Assembly: GCF_023845585.1 (NCBI RefSeq)
Contig: NZ_JAMQHS010000010.1
Span: 1 to 64,000, forward strand
Reading direction: 5' to 3'
Length of the DNA: 64,000 nt
Source: Clostridium sp. CMCC3677
GTDB taxonomy: Bacteria; Bacillota; Clostridia; Clostridiales; Clostridiaceae
This document shows, piece after piece, positions 50,360 to 59,210 of this stretch. The stretch's first letter is position 1, and every line of letters starts with the position of its first letter. The notes under the pieces were generated by a model. That model worked only from the letters and a program-made list of their open reading frames with translations. It made no database searches and had not been told where the DNA came from. The translations under genes and the position numbers were made by a program.

Positions 50360-50902
50360 ATGAATAGACTGAAATTAGTTTTGCCAAATGTCGAATATAA
50401 AGAAATTTTAATGGACTATAAAAAAGAGTTTATTAAAAATGGAGATAGTATAGATGGTTCAGCAGGATTGGCAAATTCAAAATCATTTGAAGAGTGGTAT
50501 AAGGCTTTTAAGGACAATTTAAATGAGGAAACTGTTAGAGATGGTTTGGTACCAGCGACAACATATCTCGCTTTAGATGAAAGTGGAAAATTAATTGGAA
50601 TGATTGATATTAGACATAGGTTAAATGAATATTTATTAAATTTTGGAGGGCATATCGGATATAGTGTTAGAAAATTAGAAAGAAGAAAAGGATATGCAAC
50701 AGAAATGTTAAAATTGGCATTAAAAAAATCCATTGAATTGAACATAAAAGAAGTTCTAATTACTTGTGATAAAGAGAATATTGCATCTGCTAAGACTATT
50801 ATTTCAAATGGTGGAGTATTAGAAAACGAAGTATTTGACCCAAATGATAATACTATAACTCAAAGATATTGGATTAAATTAGTAGATTTATATAAATTCT
50901 AA
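50360..50902 (+). CDS. GNAT family N-acetyltransferase (COG3981-like)
   Basis: 180 residues: LPNVEYKEILMDYKKEFIKN, the substrate loop around GLVPATTYLALDESGKLIGM, IRHRLNEYLLNFGGHIGYSV and motif A RKLERRKGYATEMLKLAL, all typical of COG3981. SD TGGAGG. Acetylation substrate unknown. The GrpB gene starts 19 bp after its stop and is probably cotranscribed. Confidence 0.88.
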   Translation: MNRLKLVLPNVEYKEILMDYKKEFIKNGDSIDGSAGLANSKSFEEWYKAFKDNLNEETVRDGLVPATTYLALDESGKLIGMIDIRHRLNEYLLNFGGHIGYSVRKLERRKGYATEMLKLALKKSIELNIKEVLITCDKENIASAKTIISNGGVLENEVFDPNDNTITQRYWIKLVDLYKF

Positions 50903-50921
50903 TTTGGAAGGAAAATTTTTG

Positions 50922-51434
50922 ATGATAACTAAACATGTAATAGTAGAAGATTATAATCCAAAATGGAAAGAGAGTTTTAAAAGTATAAAAGATGAATTAT
51001 TAGCAGTTTTATCTGGAAAAATTATTTCAATTGAGCATATTGGTAGTACATCAGTTGAAGGATTATCAGCAAAGCCAATTATAGATATTGATATTGTGAT
51101 TGATAGAAATTTTGATGAAGTTAAAAAAGCATTGGAAACCCTTGGTTATATTCATGAAGGCGACTTGGGAATATATGGTAGAGAAGCGTTTAAATATTCA
51201 AATAAACCACATTTGATGGTACATCATTTATATGTATGTGGTAAAGACAATAAAGAATTATATCGTCATGTTACTTTTAGAGATTATCTAAGAAAGCATA
51301 AAGAAGATAAAGATAGGTATAGTGTTATTAAAAAAAAGATGGCATTAAAATATCCTGAAGATATAGATTCTTATATTAAAGGAAAACAACCAATAATTTT
51401 AGAAATATATAAGAAATGTGGATTAGAAAAATAA
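50922..51434 (+). CDS. GrpB family nucleotidyltransferase-fold protein
   Basis: 170 residues from the ATG at 50922 (GGAAGG upstream). The family signature is IEHIGSTSVEGLSAKPIIDI (GS ... DIDIVI), followed by YIHEGDLGIYGREAFKY, HLYVCGKDNKELYRHVTFRD and YLRKHKEDKDRYSVIKKKMA. GrpB proteins share the polymerase-beta fold, and some domains are fused to dephospho-CoA kinase; their activity is not established. Commonly found as a mobile accessory gene beside GNATs. Confidence 0.9.
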   Translation: MITKHVIVEDYNPKWKESFKSIKDELLAVLSGKIISIEHIGSTSVEGLSAKPIIDIDIVIDRNFDEVKKALETLGYIHEGDLGIYGREAFKYSNKPHLMVHHLYVCGKDNKELYRHVTFRDYLRKHKEDKDRYSVIKKKMALKYPEDIDSYIKGKQPIILEIYKKCGLEK

Positions 51435-51538
51435 GTTTTAAGTTAAGATTGAGTGTTATAAATTAAATAAACAGTTAAAAGAGAAAGGCTTACAATTTAA
51501 GTAAAGTTATAAGAAGTAACAGGGAGAACAAAATAATT

Positions 51539-52039
51539 ATGAATAATTTAATAAAGAAGATAATAAACAATAAAGAATATAAGAAAATCTTGAAATTCAC
51601 ATTTATACTCTATATTTTTCGAATCAACTATATAAAGAAAGTGTTGTTTGAAAATACACGTAGATTAACGCTTAGTCAATATGGTTTGCTGCTTTTGACG
51701 ATATTAGGGGCAACTGCACTTATGGGAACTTTAATATTTATTGGAGTTAGGGTTTGCAATATGTTTTATGCAAGGTGTAATGTACCAAAAGTAAAAGGAA
51801 AAGAATGGTCATTTGGATTTGGAGAATTAAAATATTTTTTAGTATATAAGAAAAATTGTAAAGTTTGTGGAGCAAAAATGAAAAAAAATACTAGTGAAGA
51901 GTATAAAGGTATAGTAAGGAATACAAATATAGATGGGTATGTATCAGATGTAGAAACATATGAAGTTAAAATTTTTTATTATTGTTCAAAATGCAATAAA
52001 AAATATTCTTTAGAAGAATTAGCAATGGAAATAGAATAA
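51539..52039 (+). CDS. Membrane protein with zinc-ribbon domain
   Basis: 166 residues. Basic N-terminus, one or two hydrophobic segments (about 17-37 and 50-73, YGLLLLTILGATALMGTLIF) and a cytoplasmic C-terminal domain with CKVCGAK at about 117 and CSKCNKK at about 150, a four-Cys zinc ribbon. Unknown function. SD GGGAG. It closes the rightward accessory cluster; 400 bp of spacer follows. Confidence 0.6.
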   Translation: MNNLIKKIINNKEYKKILKFTFILYIFRINYIKKVLFENTRRLTLSQYGLLLLTILGATALMGTLIFIGVRVCNMFYARCNVPKVKGKEWSFGFGELKYFLVYKKNCKVCGAKMKKNTSEEYKGIVRNTNIDGYVSDVETYEVKIFYYCSKCNKKYSLEELAMEIE

Positions 52040-52436
52040 TTATAATCTGAATTATTGAACTTTGGCAAGAATATGGATTTGGAAACTATATGAATGGAAC
52101 AATAAAGTTTATTAACTTAAAATATAGATGTTTTATTTGTAAATTAATTTATTATTTTACTTTAAATGGATATTATGATATATTTTAATAAGACTAATAT
52201 GTTACATTATGTATTAATCTTTTTAAAGGGTAATGACATATCCAAAGATTCATTTCCATTTAATAAATCTTAAATCTCAATTTTAATTATAAGCTGTGTT
52301 TTAGAGTAATATGAAATTGTAGTATTAAGATTTAGTATCTATCTATAGCATTTATACTATAATGACATTATAATTTAAAAATACAATTAAGTTAAAATGA
52401 GAATGTCAAATATTTAAGGTAAGAAGATGAATAGTT
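52040..52436. other. Spacer upstream of adc
   Basis: AT-rich; TGGCAAGAATATGGATTTGG near 52063 may be a gene scrap. No terminator is obvious after the zinc-ribbon gene and no perfect Spo0A box (TGNCGAA) before adc. Confidence 0.35.
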
Positions 52437-53177
52437 ATGTTAAAAAGTGAAGTATCTAAACAAATTACAACACCACTAACAGCTCCAGCATTCCCAAGAG
52501 GACCTTACAGGTTCCATAACCGTGAATATTTTAATATTATATACCATACTGATGCTGATGCTTTACGTAAAATTGTACCAGAACCTTTAGAATTAGGAGA
52601 TGATCCTTTAGTTAGATTTGAAATGATGGCTATGCCTGACACAAGTGGATTAGGATCTTATACAGAATGTGGACAGGCTATACCAGTAAGCTATAATGGT
52701 AAAAAGGGTGACTATTTGCATATGATGTATTTAGATAATCAGCCAGCTATTGCCGTTGGAAGAGAACTTAGTGCGTATCCTAAAAAACTTGGTTATCCTA
52801 AGCTATTTGTTGATTCAGACACACTAGTTGGTACATTAGACTATGGAAAATTAAGAGTAGCAATAGCAACTATGGGATATAAGCATAAACAATTAGATTT
52901 AAATGAAGCAAAGGAACAAATTTGTCGTCCTAATTTTATGTTAAAAATTATACCTAACTATGATGGAACTCCAAGAATATGTGAGCTAATATCTGCACAA
53001 ATTAAAGACATTACTGTACATGAGGCATGGACTGGTCCTGCAAGATTACAATTATTTGATCATGCTATGGCACCATTTAATGACTTACCTGTAAAAGAAA
53101 TAGTTTCAAGTTCTCATATTCTCACAGACTTAACACTTCCATCTCCCGATGTTATATATGATTATCTTAAAAAGTAG
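52437..53177 (+). CDS. adc: Acetoacetate decarboxylase
   Basis: 246 residues, full length. The Schiff-base lysine is Lys116 in GRELSAYPKKLGYPK (Lys115 in C. acetobutylicum, adjacent Lys tuning its pKa), with the conserved Glu77 in SYTECGQ. Converts acetoacetate to acetone and CO2 in the cytoplasm, the last step of acetone formation. The ribosome site is modest (AAGAAGATG, 10 nt). It has its own promoter region and a strong terminator and lies upstream of the ald remnant and ctfAB, not after ctfB as in the C. beijerinckii sol operon. Confidence 0.96.
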   Translation: MLKSEVSKQITTPLTAPAFPRGPYRFHNREYFNIIYHTDADALRKIVPEPLELGDDPLVRFEMMAMPDTSGLGSYTECGQAIPVSYNGKKGDYLHMMYLDNQPAIAVGRELSAYPKKLGYPKLFVDSDTLVGTLDYGKLRVAIATMGYKHKQLDLNEAKEQICRPNFMLKIIPNYDGTPRICELISAQIKDITVHEAWTGPARLQLFDHAMAPFNDLPVKEIVSSSHILTDLTLPSPDVIYDYLKK

Positions 53178-53240
53178 TTTAATATATTAATAAATAAAAT
53201 AAATTACAAACTGTTATAAATAATTAAAAAATCTAAGTTA

Positions 53241-53284
53241 AGAATATGATTTCTATTTAGTATAGAGATCATATTCTTTTTTTA
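53241..53284 (+). terminator. adc terminator
   Basis: 14-bp stem AGAATATGATTTCT/AGAGATCATATTCT (one mismatch pair) with T7 tail. Confidence 0.85.
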
Positions 53285-53938
53285 GTATTTACAAAATTAG
53301 AGAAATTTTAATAAATGTTTAAAACATAGCCATTTTTGAAAACAATAATAAAGAATTATCAAACTACAATTTATACTACGAATTCTTAAAATTATTAATA
53401 TCTATTAAAAGGTTTTCAGAAAAAATAGAAAAATTCGATATTATTTTTAATTTTCCTATAATTGTTCTTTAGAATTTATGATATCAAAATATATAACCAA
53501 CTCTCGTTTTGTTAACGTTTTATCTAGCTGTGAGTAATTTTATGGAATTTAAATATTGATTTTGGATAATTTAGTGATAATATACTATTTATACAAATAT
53601 TTCAATAAATTTACAGAGAGATAATTAAATAAAACAACTACAGTATTTTTAGAATTAATAAAGCTTTTTTATAACATCTTACTATTTCCAAGTAGCACCA
53701 TATATCCAAATAACTTAAATTTTTTAATCTTATAGAAATTTTTACTAAAGTAGTTCAATATAGTAAAAATTAATAAAAGCTTTAATTAATAATTTGTTTT
53801 AATTAAATTCAAATGCCAACTCTCCATTATAATACAATATTACATGGTTTAAAAATATAGTCTAATTAATAAAAGATAGAAATCAAAAGCTCTTATAGGT
53901 TTTTGTGTGAAAATTTTATAACTATGAGGAGGAGCAAT
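53285..53938. promoter_or_regulatory. Long leader region of the ald-ctfAB operon
   Basis: 650 bp without coding. At 53309-53333 a relic of the dispersed element's right end (TGTTTAAAACATAGCC). At 53434-53440 TTCGATA, one base off a reversed Spo0A box (TTCGACA). The start of the operon is fixed by GAGGAGGAG at 53925. No convincing -35/-10 pair was settled on. Confidence 0.4.
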
Positions 53939-54364
53939 ATGGAAAGAAACTTATCAGTATTATCGCAAACAAAAGATTTAAAAATTACAAAAAGAACTGA
54001 AGGTGACAAATCTAATAATAAAGAATCATATCTAGGAGTATTTAAAAAAGTTGAAAATCCTATTACAAAGGCAATTTATGTACAAAAGAAATTAAGTCTT
54101 TATTATACAAAAGAAGATAGGGAAAGAATTATAAAAGGTATAAGAAAGGCTACATTGGAGAATAAAGAAATATTAGCAAAAATGATTGTAGATGAAACAC
54201 ACATGGGAAGATATGAAGATAAAATATTAAAGCATGAATTGGTAGATAAATATACTCCAGGTACAGAAGGCTTTACAACTTTTACTATTGCAGGACCTAC
54301 AGGTGAAGTTATAACTTCTGCAAGGAATTTTACAAAACAAAGAAGATGTGTACTTGCAGGTTAG
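53939..54364 (+). pseudogene. ald: CoA-acylating (butyr)aldehyde dehydrogenase, internally deleted
   Basis: 141 codons with a perfect SD and intact start and stop. Residues 1-110 match the N-terminus of clostridial Ald/Bld (YTKEDRERIIKGIRKAT, ETHMGRYEDKILKHELV, KYTPGTE); residues 111-141 match its extreme C-terminus (GFTTFTIAGPTGEVITSARN, RRCVLAG). The full enzyme is about 468 residues, so roughly 327 are missing, including the NAD-binding region and catalytic Cys. The joint is in frame at CAGAAGG (54264-54270), a sequence likely present at both original ends. Inactive, but its translation may still support ctfA expression. Confidence 0.93.
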
Positions 54365-54450
54365 ATGATAGATCAATACAATCATTTCAATATATTTAGC
54401 AGTTTTATATGAAGTATTATATATTCTAAAAAAAAGAAGGAGATATTAAC

Positions 54451-55104
54451 ATGAATAAAATAGTTAAGCTTGAAGATCTAAAGTCTATTTTTAAAGATGG
54501 AATGACAATTATGATTGGTGGTTTCTTAGATTGTGGAAGTCCTGAAACCATAATTGATATGTTGGTAAATTTAAATGTAAAAGATTTAACTATAATAGGA
54601 AACGATACCGGATATCCAGATAAAGGCATAGGTAAATTAGTTGTAAATGGTCAGGTAAAAAAGGTAATAGCTTCTCATATAGGGACAAATCCTGAGACCG
54701 GAAGGAGAATGAATAGTGGGGAAATGGGGGTGGAACTTTCTCCACAAGGAACATTAATTGAAAGAATACGTGCGGCAGGTTCTGGTTTAGGTGGAGTACT
54801 AACATCAACAGGAATAGGAACAATTGTAGAAAAGGGAAAACGTAAGATTTTAATTGATGGTAAAGAATATTTATTAGAACTTCCATTAAAAGCAGATGTT
54901 TCACTAGTAAAGGGAAGTATAGTAGATGAATTCGGAAACACTTGTTATAAAGGAACTACAAAAAACTTTAATCCTTATATTGCAATGGCAGCTGATACTG
55001 TAATAATGGAAGCTGAAAATTTAGTTAAATTTGAAGAATTAAATAGGGAAGATATAATGACTCCAGGTGTATTAGTAAATTATATAATAAAGGAGGCAAT
55101 TTAA
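54451..55104 (+). CDS. ctfA: Acetoacetyl-CoA:acetate/butyrate CoA-transferase, subunit A
   Basis: 217 residues. Family I CoA-transferase alpha subunit: FKDGMTIMIGGFLDCGSPE (the GGF-G CoA loop), ASHIGTNPETGRRMNSGEMG, SPQGTLIERIRAAGSGLGG and the C-terminal MAADTVIMEAENLV. With CtfB it swaps CoA between acetoacetyl-CoA and acetate or butyrate, taking up acids during solvent formation. SD AAGGAG; 86 bp after the ald remnant, in one operon with it. ctfB begins directly after the stop. Confidence 0.96.
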   Translation: MNKIVKLEDLKSIFKDGMTIMIGGFLDCGSPETIIDMLVNLNVKDLTIIGNDTGYPDKGIGKLVVNGQVKKVIASHIGTNPETGRRMNSGEMGVELSPQGTLIERIRAAGSGLGGVLTSTGIGTIVEKGKRKILIDGKEYLLELPLKADVSLVKGSIVDEFGNTCYKGTTKNFNPYIAMAADTVIMEAENLVKFEELNREDIMTPGVLVNYIIKEAI

Positions 55105-55770
55105 ATGATTACAGATAGTAAATTGGCAAGACAAATAATTGCAAAAAGAGTTGCAAAGGAATTAAAGGAAGGACAACTTGTAAATCTTGGAATAGGACTT
55201 CCAACATTGGTTGCAAATTATGTACCAAAAGACAAGCATGTATTCTTTCAATCTGAAAATGGAATGATTGGAATGGGGGCAGTACCAACATTAGGACATG
55301 AAGATGCAAATATAATAAATGCAGGTGGACAATGTGTAACAGCATTACCAGAAGCAGCATTTTTTGATAGTTCTATGTCCTTTGCATTAATTAGAGGTGG
55401 ACATGTTGATGTTACTGTACTTGGAGCTTTAGAAGTGGATGAGGAAGGTAGTCTAGCTAATTGGATTATTCCAGGTAAAATGGTACCAGGTATGGGGGGC
55501 GCTATGGATTTAGTAACAGGTGCTAAAAAAGTAATTGTGGCCATGCAGCATACTGGAAAGGGAAAACCTAAAATTCTTAAAAAATGTAGATTACCATTAA
55601 CTGCAAAATCACAAGTAAACTTAATTATTACAGAATTTTGTGTAATTGAAGTAACAGATAAGGGATTATTTTTAAGGGAGATTAGTGATTATACAACAAT
55701 CGATGAAATTAAATCTTTAACAGAAGCAAATTTAATTATTCCAGATGATATAAAACGTATGGCTGTATAA
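55105..55770 (+). CDS. ctfB: Acetoacetyl-CoA:acetate/butyrate CoA-transferase, subunit B
   Basis: 221 residues. Beta subunit with catalytic Glu51 in [12 protein letters not shown], the N-terminal [20 protein letters not shown] and the typical [39 protein letters not shown]. The start abuts the ctfA stop, with SD AAAGGAGG inside ctfA. No adc follows, unlike the usual clostridial order. Together with adc at 52437 the acetone branch is complete. Confidence 0.96.
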   Translation: MITDSKLARQIIAKRVAKELKEGQLVNLGIGLPTLVANYVPKDKHVFFQSENGMIGMGAVPTLGHEDANIINAGGQCVTALPEAAFFDSSMSFALIRGGHVDVTVLGALEVDEEGSLANWIIPGKMVPGMGGAMDLVTGAKKVIVAMQHTGKGKPKILKKCRLPLTAKSQVNLIITEFCVIEVTDKGLFLREISDYTTIDEIKSLTEANLIIPDDIKRMAV

Positions 55771-56147
55771 AATTTATAACATGATGGCTTTTTTTATGAG
55801 AGTTTAGATAATTTTATGTAAAAACAAAATTATCCACTATTTAGTTTGGATTTATGTTTATATATTTAGACATAAATCCAATATGAATAAAGCGTTTATT
55901 ACAGAATACTTTTATTATAATAATAAGTTGGTAAAACAATATAATAATGTGATATTTACAATATGTTATAATTATCCTAAATAAACAATTTACATAAGAT
56001 ATAGGTAAAATATATGATATTAGAAGTAATAAAAAATGTTCTTTGTGAATTGAATAATTTGGTATTAAATACATGATATAATTAAATAAAGGTTACATAT
56101 GGCTTAGTAAATTGTAGACGAGCTGTTAATGAAAGGAATTGCTTTAA
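55771..56147. promoter_or_regulatory. Spacer with hairpin and two shared promoter motif copies
   Basis: A hairpin TTGGATTTATGT/ACATAAATCCAA (55850-55886, no T-run) follows ctfB. Two copies of the shared promoter core come next: 55939-55974 (GTGATATTTACAATATGTTA, TTATAAT) and 56051-56085 (TGAATAATTTGG ... GATATAATTAA), ahead of the DUF3267 gene. Confidence 0.5.
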
Positions 56148-56762
56148 ATGAAATACATAAAAAAACTTCCACATACAGATAAGGCGTTAAGTGAAAAACT
56201 TACATTAAACAATTGGAAAAAAATAAAAGAGCCATCTAATTTTACATGGACTATTTTATTATCCACACCATTTATGTTGATAAATGGCGCAATTGAAATG
56301 TTTATTTTCTATAACTTATATACACCACTACAAGATTTCTTAAAAAGCAATGAAGGATTCAACATTACATTGGAATTACATTTAGTAACATTATTATTTA
56401 TCCCTGTTATCTTTATTTTTATGACAATACATGAATTCTTACATGCTTGTTTTATTCCAAATGTTTTAAAATCAGATAAAACATATTGGGGAATAAATGG
56501 CATTTGCGGATTTGTTGCCACTTCTGAAAAAATAAAGAAAAGCAGATTTTTGATTATTTCAATTATGCCACTGTTACTTTTATCTATTGTATTACCATTT
56601 ATTTTAAATGCACTTGGGTGGTTAAATGGGTATACAATTTTTCTTTGCTTATTGAATGCAATGGGGTCATGTGTAGATTGTTTAAATATGTGTTTGATAA
56701 CAGCACAAGTCCCAAATGGAGCTTATATATTAAATAATGGATTTGAAACATATTTTAAGTAG
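56148..56762 (+). CDS. DUF3267 membrane protein with metalloprotease-like HEFLH motif
   Basis: 204 residues, four to five membrane helices (about 32-55, 75-95, 125-150, 155-175). FMTIHEFLHACFIPN contains the HExxH-type motif of DUF3267, and a polar loop with SDKTYWGINGICGFVATSEK follows. The family resembles intramembrane site-2 proteases but lacks proof of activity. SD AAAGGAAT is moderate. It is led by two copies of the shared promoter motif. Substrate unknown. Confidence 0.8.
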   Translation: MKYIKKLPHTDKALSEKLTLNNWKKIKEPSNFTWTILLSTPFMLINGAIEMFIFYNLYTPLQDFLKSNEGFNITLELHLVTLLFIPVIFIFMTIHEFLHACFIPNVLKSDKTYWGINGICGFVATSEKIKKSRFLIISIMPLLLLSIVLPFILNALGWLNGYTIFLCLLNAMGSCVDCLNMCLITAQVPNGAYILNNGFETYFK

Positions 56763-57023
56763 TTTGGAAAAATAAGAAAAATTACTTGTTATTGTAGGAT
56801 ATTTCTTTGACAATATAATACAAAAAGATTCACAGGAATTTTAGTGTATGATTGAGTAACTGATTCATAATCCATCAAGTGAAAGTGAAAATTATAGAGA
56901 TATGTATCACTGTGTTAGTAAATGCTTGAACGAAATTATATTAAAATCAAATATGTGATTCACCTATTTGTTCCACAGAGAATAAGCTGATAATGAAGAA
57001 ATTTTATTAAAAGAGGTATTTGA

Positions 57024-57839
57024 ATGGGATATTATGTTAGAGTAGAATCAGATGTAAAAGTTTATGTAGAGGATCTTAATCCAGAGGGCAAAAAGACAAT
57101 CATATTTCTACATGGGTGGCCTGGAAGTCATAAACTGTTTGAGTATCAGTTTAATCAGCTACCTAAAATGGGATATCGATGTATTGGCATAGATCAGAGA
57201 GGATTTGGACAATCAGACAAGCCTTTTACAGGATATTGCTACGATAGGTTATCAGATGATGTTCGAGCTGTAGTTGAAGTACTTAATTTAAAAAATTTTA
57301 TATTAGCAGGACATTCTACTGGGGGAGCCATTGCTATTAGATACATGGCCAGACATAATGAATATGGAGTGTCTAAACTTGCACTTTTTGCAGCAGCAGC
57401 TCCTAGTCTTATAAAACGTTCATATTTTCCATATGGTTTAGAAAAAGAAGCTGTAAATGAAATTATTCAAGGAACGTATAATGATCGTCCTAAAATGTTG
57501 CAAGGATTTGGAGACATGTTTTTCTTCCAGCATATAACTAAGCCTTTTTCAGAATGGTTCTTCCAATTAGGACTACAAGCAGCAGGCTGGGCTACTGCTG
57601 CAACTGCAAATTCTTGGTTAGATGAAGAAAGCTTATTTTTTGATCTAGAGAAAATAAGTGTTCCAACTTTAATTCTTCATGGTATTCATGACAAAGTTTG
57701 TCTATTCCCATTAGCTGAATCACAAAGACAACGTATTAAAAATTCCAAGCTTATAGCATTTGAACACAGTGGCCATGGATTGTTCTATGATCAACGTGAT
57801 AAATTTAATGAAGAATTGGCACAATTTATTGAAGAATAA
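57024..57839 (+). CDS. Alpha/beta hydrolase (haloperoxidase/epoxide-hydrolase-like)
   Basis: 271 residues. Oxyanion motif FLHGWPGSHKLFE, nucleophile Ser98 in AGHSTGGAIAI, acid in LHGIHDKVCLF and His in EHSGHGLFYDQ: a complete Ser-Asp-His triad. It belongs to the cofactor-free perhydrolase/esterase group (VESDVKVYVEDLNPEGKKTI opening). Cytoplasmic, substrate unknown. SD AAGAGG. The 260 bp before it hold no recognisable element. Confidence 0.9.
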   Translation: MGYYVRVESDVKVYVEDLNPEGKKTIIFLHGWPGSHKLFEYQFNQLPKMGYRCIGIDQRGFGQSDKPFTGYCYDRLSDDVRAVVEVLNLKNFILAGHSTGGAIAIRYMARHNEYGVSKLALFAAAAPSLIKRSYFPYGLEKEAVNEIIQGTYNDRPKMLQGFGDMFFFQHITKPFSEWFFQLGLQAAGWATAATANSWLDEESLFFDLEKISVPTLILHGIHDKVCLFPLAESQRQRIKNSKLIAFEHSGHGLFYDQRDKFNEELAQFIEE

Positions 57840-57954
57840 AGTTTTTTGTAGCTCTTGATTTGCCTAGAATAGTAGAAATTGAATATGAATAGATTAAAGC
57901 AATACGAAAAAAGTAGCTAAAATATATAATAAATAATTTAATATATAAAAGGAA

Positions 57955-58000
57955 GATAAAATGTAGCAACACACACTTAGTTGATACATTTTATTTTTTA
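57955..58000 (+). terminator. Rho-independent terminator
   Basis: Stem AAAATGTA-GCAAC with GTTG-ATACATTTT, ATTTTTTAT tail, after the alpha/beta hydrolase. Confidence 0.65.
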
Positions 58001-58030
58001 TATTGGATTAATACATAACACATGGAAACA

Positions 58031-58066
58031 ATAAATGAGTGGACTATATAGGTAATCCACTCTATA
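58031..58066 (-). terminator. Terminator of the small secreted protein gene
   Basis: Stem GAGTGGA/TCCACTC with an A/T-rich tail reading leftward. Confidence 0.55.
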
Positions 58067-58095
58067 GCATAATATTAAAAAAGAACAATTTAGTT

Positions 58096-58410
58096 TTAAG
58101 AAATAAAGACATTACCTTTACCCACTAGTACAATTCTATAGTCAGGTTTTAAAGGAATTAAATTATATTTATCAGATTTGGGTAATAAATGAATTGATTG
58201 TAATAAATTCTGATTTTCATCAAAAACTTCGATATAAACACTACTTTTATCAGATATGTTTTGAACAACATACTTATTTTCAGACGAAAAATTAAAATCA
58301 GCTGCTTTATAAACTCCTTCATCAAAGATATTTACGGCATAGGCTGATTGAGCAAAAATACAAAATGATAAAGATAAACAAATTAAAAGCATAGAAATAA
58401 ATTTTTTCAT
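58096..58410 (-). CDS. Small secreted protein, paralogue of the one at 32180
   Basis: 104 residues from the ATG at 58410 (AAAGGTGG upstream). Signal peptide 1-24 (FISMLLICLSLSFCIFAQSA|YA), then a beta-rich domain: EGVYKAADFNFSSENKYVVQ, VYIEVFDENQNLLQ and YRIVLVGKGNVFIS. It aligns element by element with the protein at 32180-32506. A Cys at position 16 is inside the signal sequence. Function unknown; the pair may be matrix, coat or inhibitor proteins. Confidence 0.6.
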   Translation of the reverse strand: MKKFISMLLICLSLSFCIFAQSAYAVNIFDEGVYKAADFNFSSENKYVVQNISDKSSVYIEVFDENQNLLQSIHLLPKSDKYNLIPLKPDYRIVLVGKGNVFIS

Positions 58411-58707
58411 TAGTAAAACCACCTTTCAATGTTATTTTGGCTATATAAATATTTAAATATACAAAAGAGAAAATTTATATAATGATAGATGGAAATATCA
58501 TCGCATTTATGGAGTGATAAATATAAATGTGTTGTACATGCAGTACCATTTACAATAAATGCAAAAGACGATTTCATAATTAATGAAGAATTAAAACAAT
58601 ACAGATAGTAGAGTAGCATTAATATTTAGAAGTATTAGTGCTTCTTTTTATATTTATGCTATACTTATGCTATAAAAGTAATACATGTTGGGAGGTGCGT
58701 TAATTTT
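58411..58707. other. Spacer with a short coding scrap
   Basis: SSHLWSDKYKCVVHAVPFTI followed by NAKDDFIINEELKQYR and a stop at 58607 is an open plus-strand run without start; perhaps a gene remnant. Nothing else seen. Confidence 0.3.
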
Positions 58708-59187
58708 ATGAAATACCCAATAGATGTTAAGAATTTTCAAGATACTATCTATAATATTGCGGGAATTGATTCAATTGAAAGTGGAGTTTGTGACTTAGAA
58801 GGTGTAGATTCTGATTTAGTATTAACAGCAGATTATGCACATTTGCCAATTGCAGCTCTTTTAAGAACAAATGGTGGATTTGAAAATGAACTACTTGTAC
58901 AATTTAGATTCACAATTGATAAGTCAGAAGAAGGTTTAGAGGCATTAGAATTTATTGCTTGGTTTGTTAGAGATTATGCAAGAGATAAAACTAAAATACA
59001 ACTAACACCATTTGCTTTGCCACCACAAACACCAAATGGAAGACAACTTGGAAATACATTAAGATTTCATATAGATTTATTTGTAGAGAATGTTTATGAT
59101 TCTTTAGATCCAGTTTTAAAGGAAGTAAAGCAACTCAATAAAACATTAAGTATGGCAATAAAATTATATAATATTAAAGTTAAATAA
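58708..59187 (+). CDS. Hypothetical protein upstream of the FliB-like gene
   Basis: 159 residues, not recognised. Alpha/beta, acidic: DLEGVDSDLVLTADYAHLPI, NELLVQFRFTIDKSEEGLEA and a Pro-rich turn FALPPQTPNGRQLG, then HIDLFVENVYDSLDPVLKEV. No signal peptide or Cys cluster. SD GGGAGGTG. It precedes the lysine methylase gene by 23 bp and is likely in the same transcript, which could mean a shared role, but no flagellar gene lies nearby. Confidence 0.55.
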   Translation: MKYPIDVKNFQDTIYNIAGIDSIESGVCDLEGVDSDLVLTADYAHLPIAALLRTNGGFENELLVQFRFTIDKSEEGLEALEFIAWFVRDYARDKTKIQLTPFALPPQTPNGRQLGNTLRFHIDLFVENVYDSLDPVLKEVKQLNKTLSMAIKLYNIKVK

Positions 59188-59210
59188 TAAATTAGATAAG
59201 GAAGAAAGTA

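Noticed and set aside
53434..53440. Spo0A box upstream of the ald-ctfAB operon
   Set aside because: Only one mismatch-containing candidate; such a 7-mer is expected by chance in AT-rich DNA, so it is mentioned but not called a site.
54590..54941. Open frames opposite ctfA and ctfB
   Set aside because: Several overlapping minus-strand frames without ribosome sites; artefacts of codon usage in well-conserved plus-strand genes.
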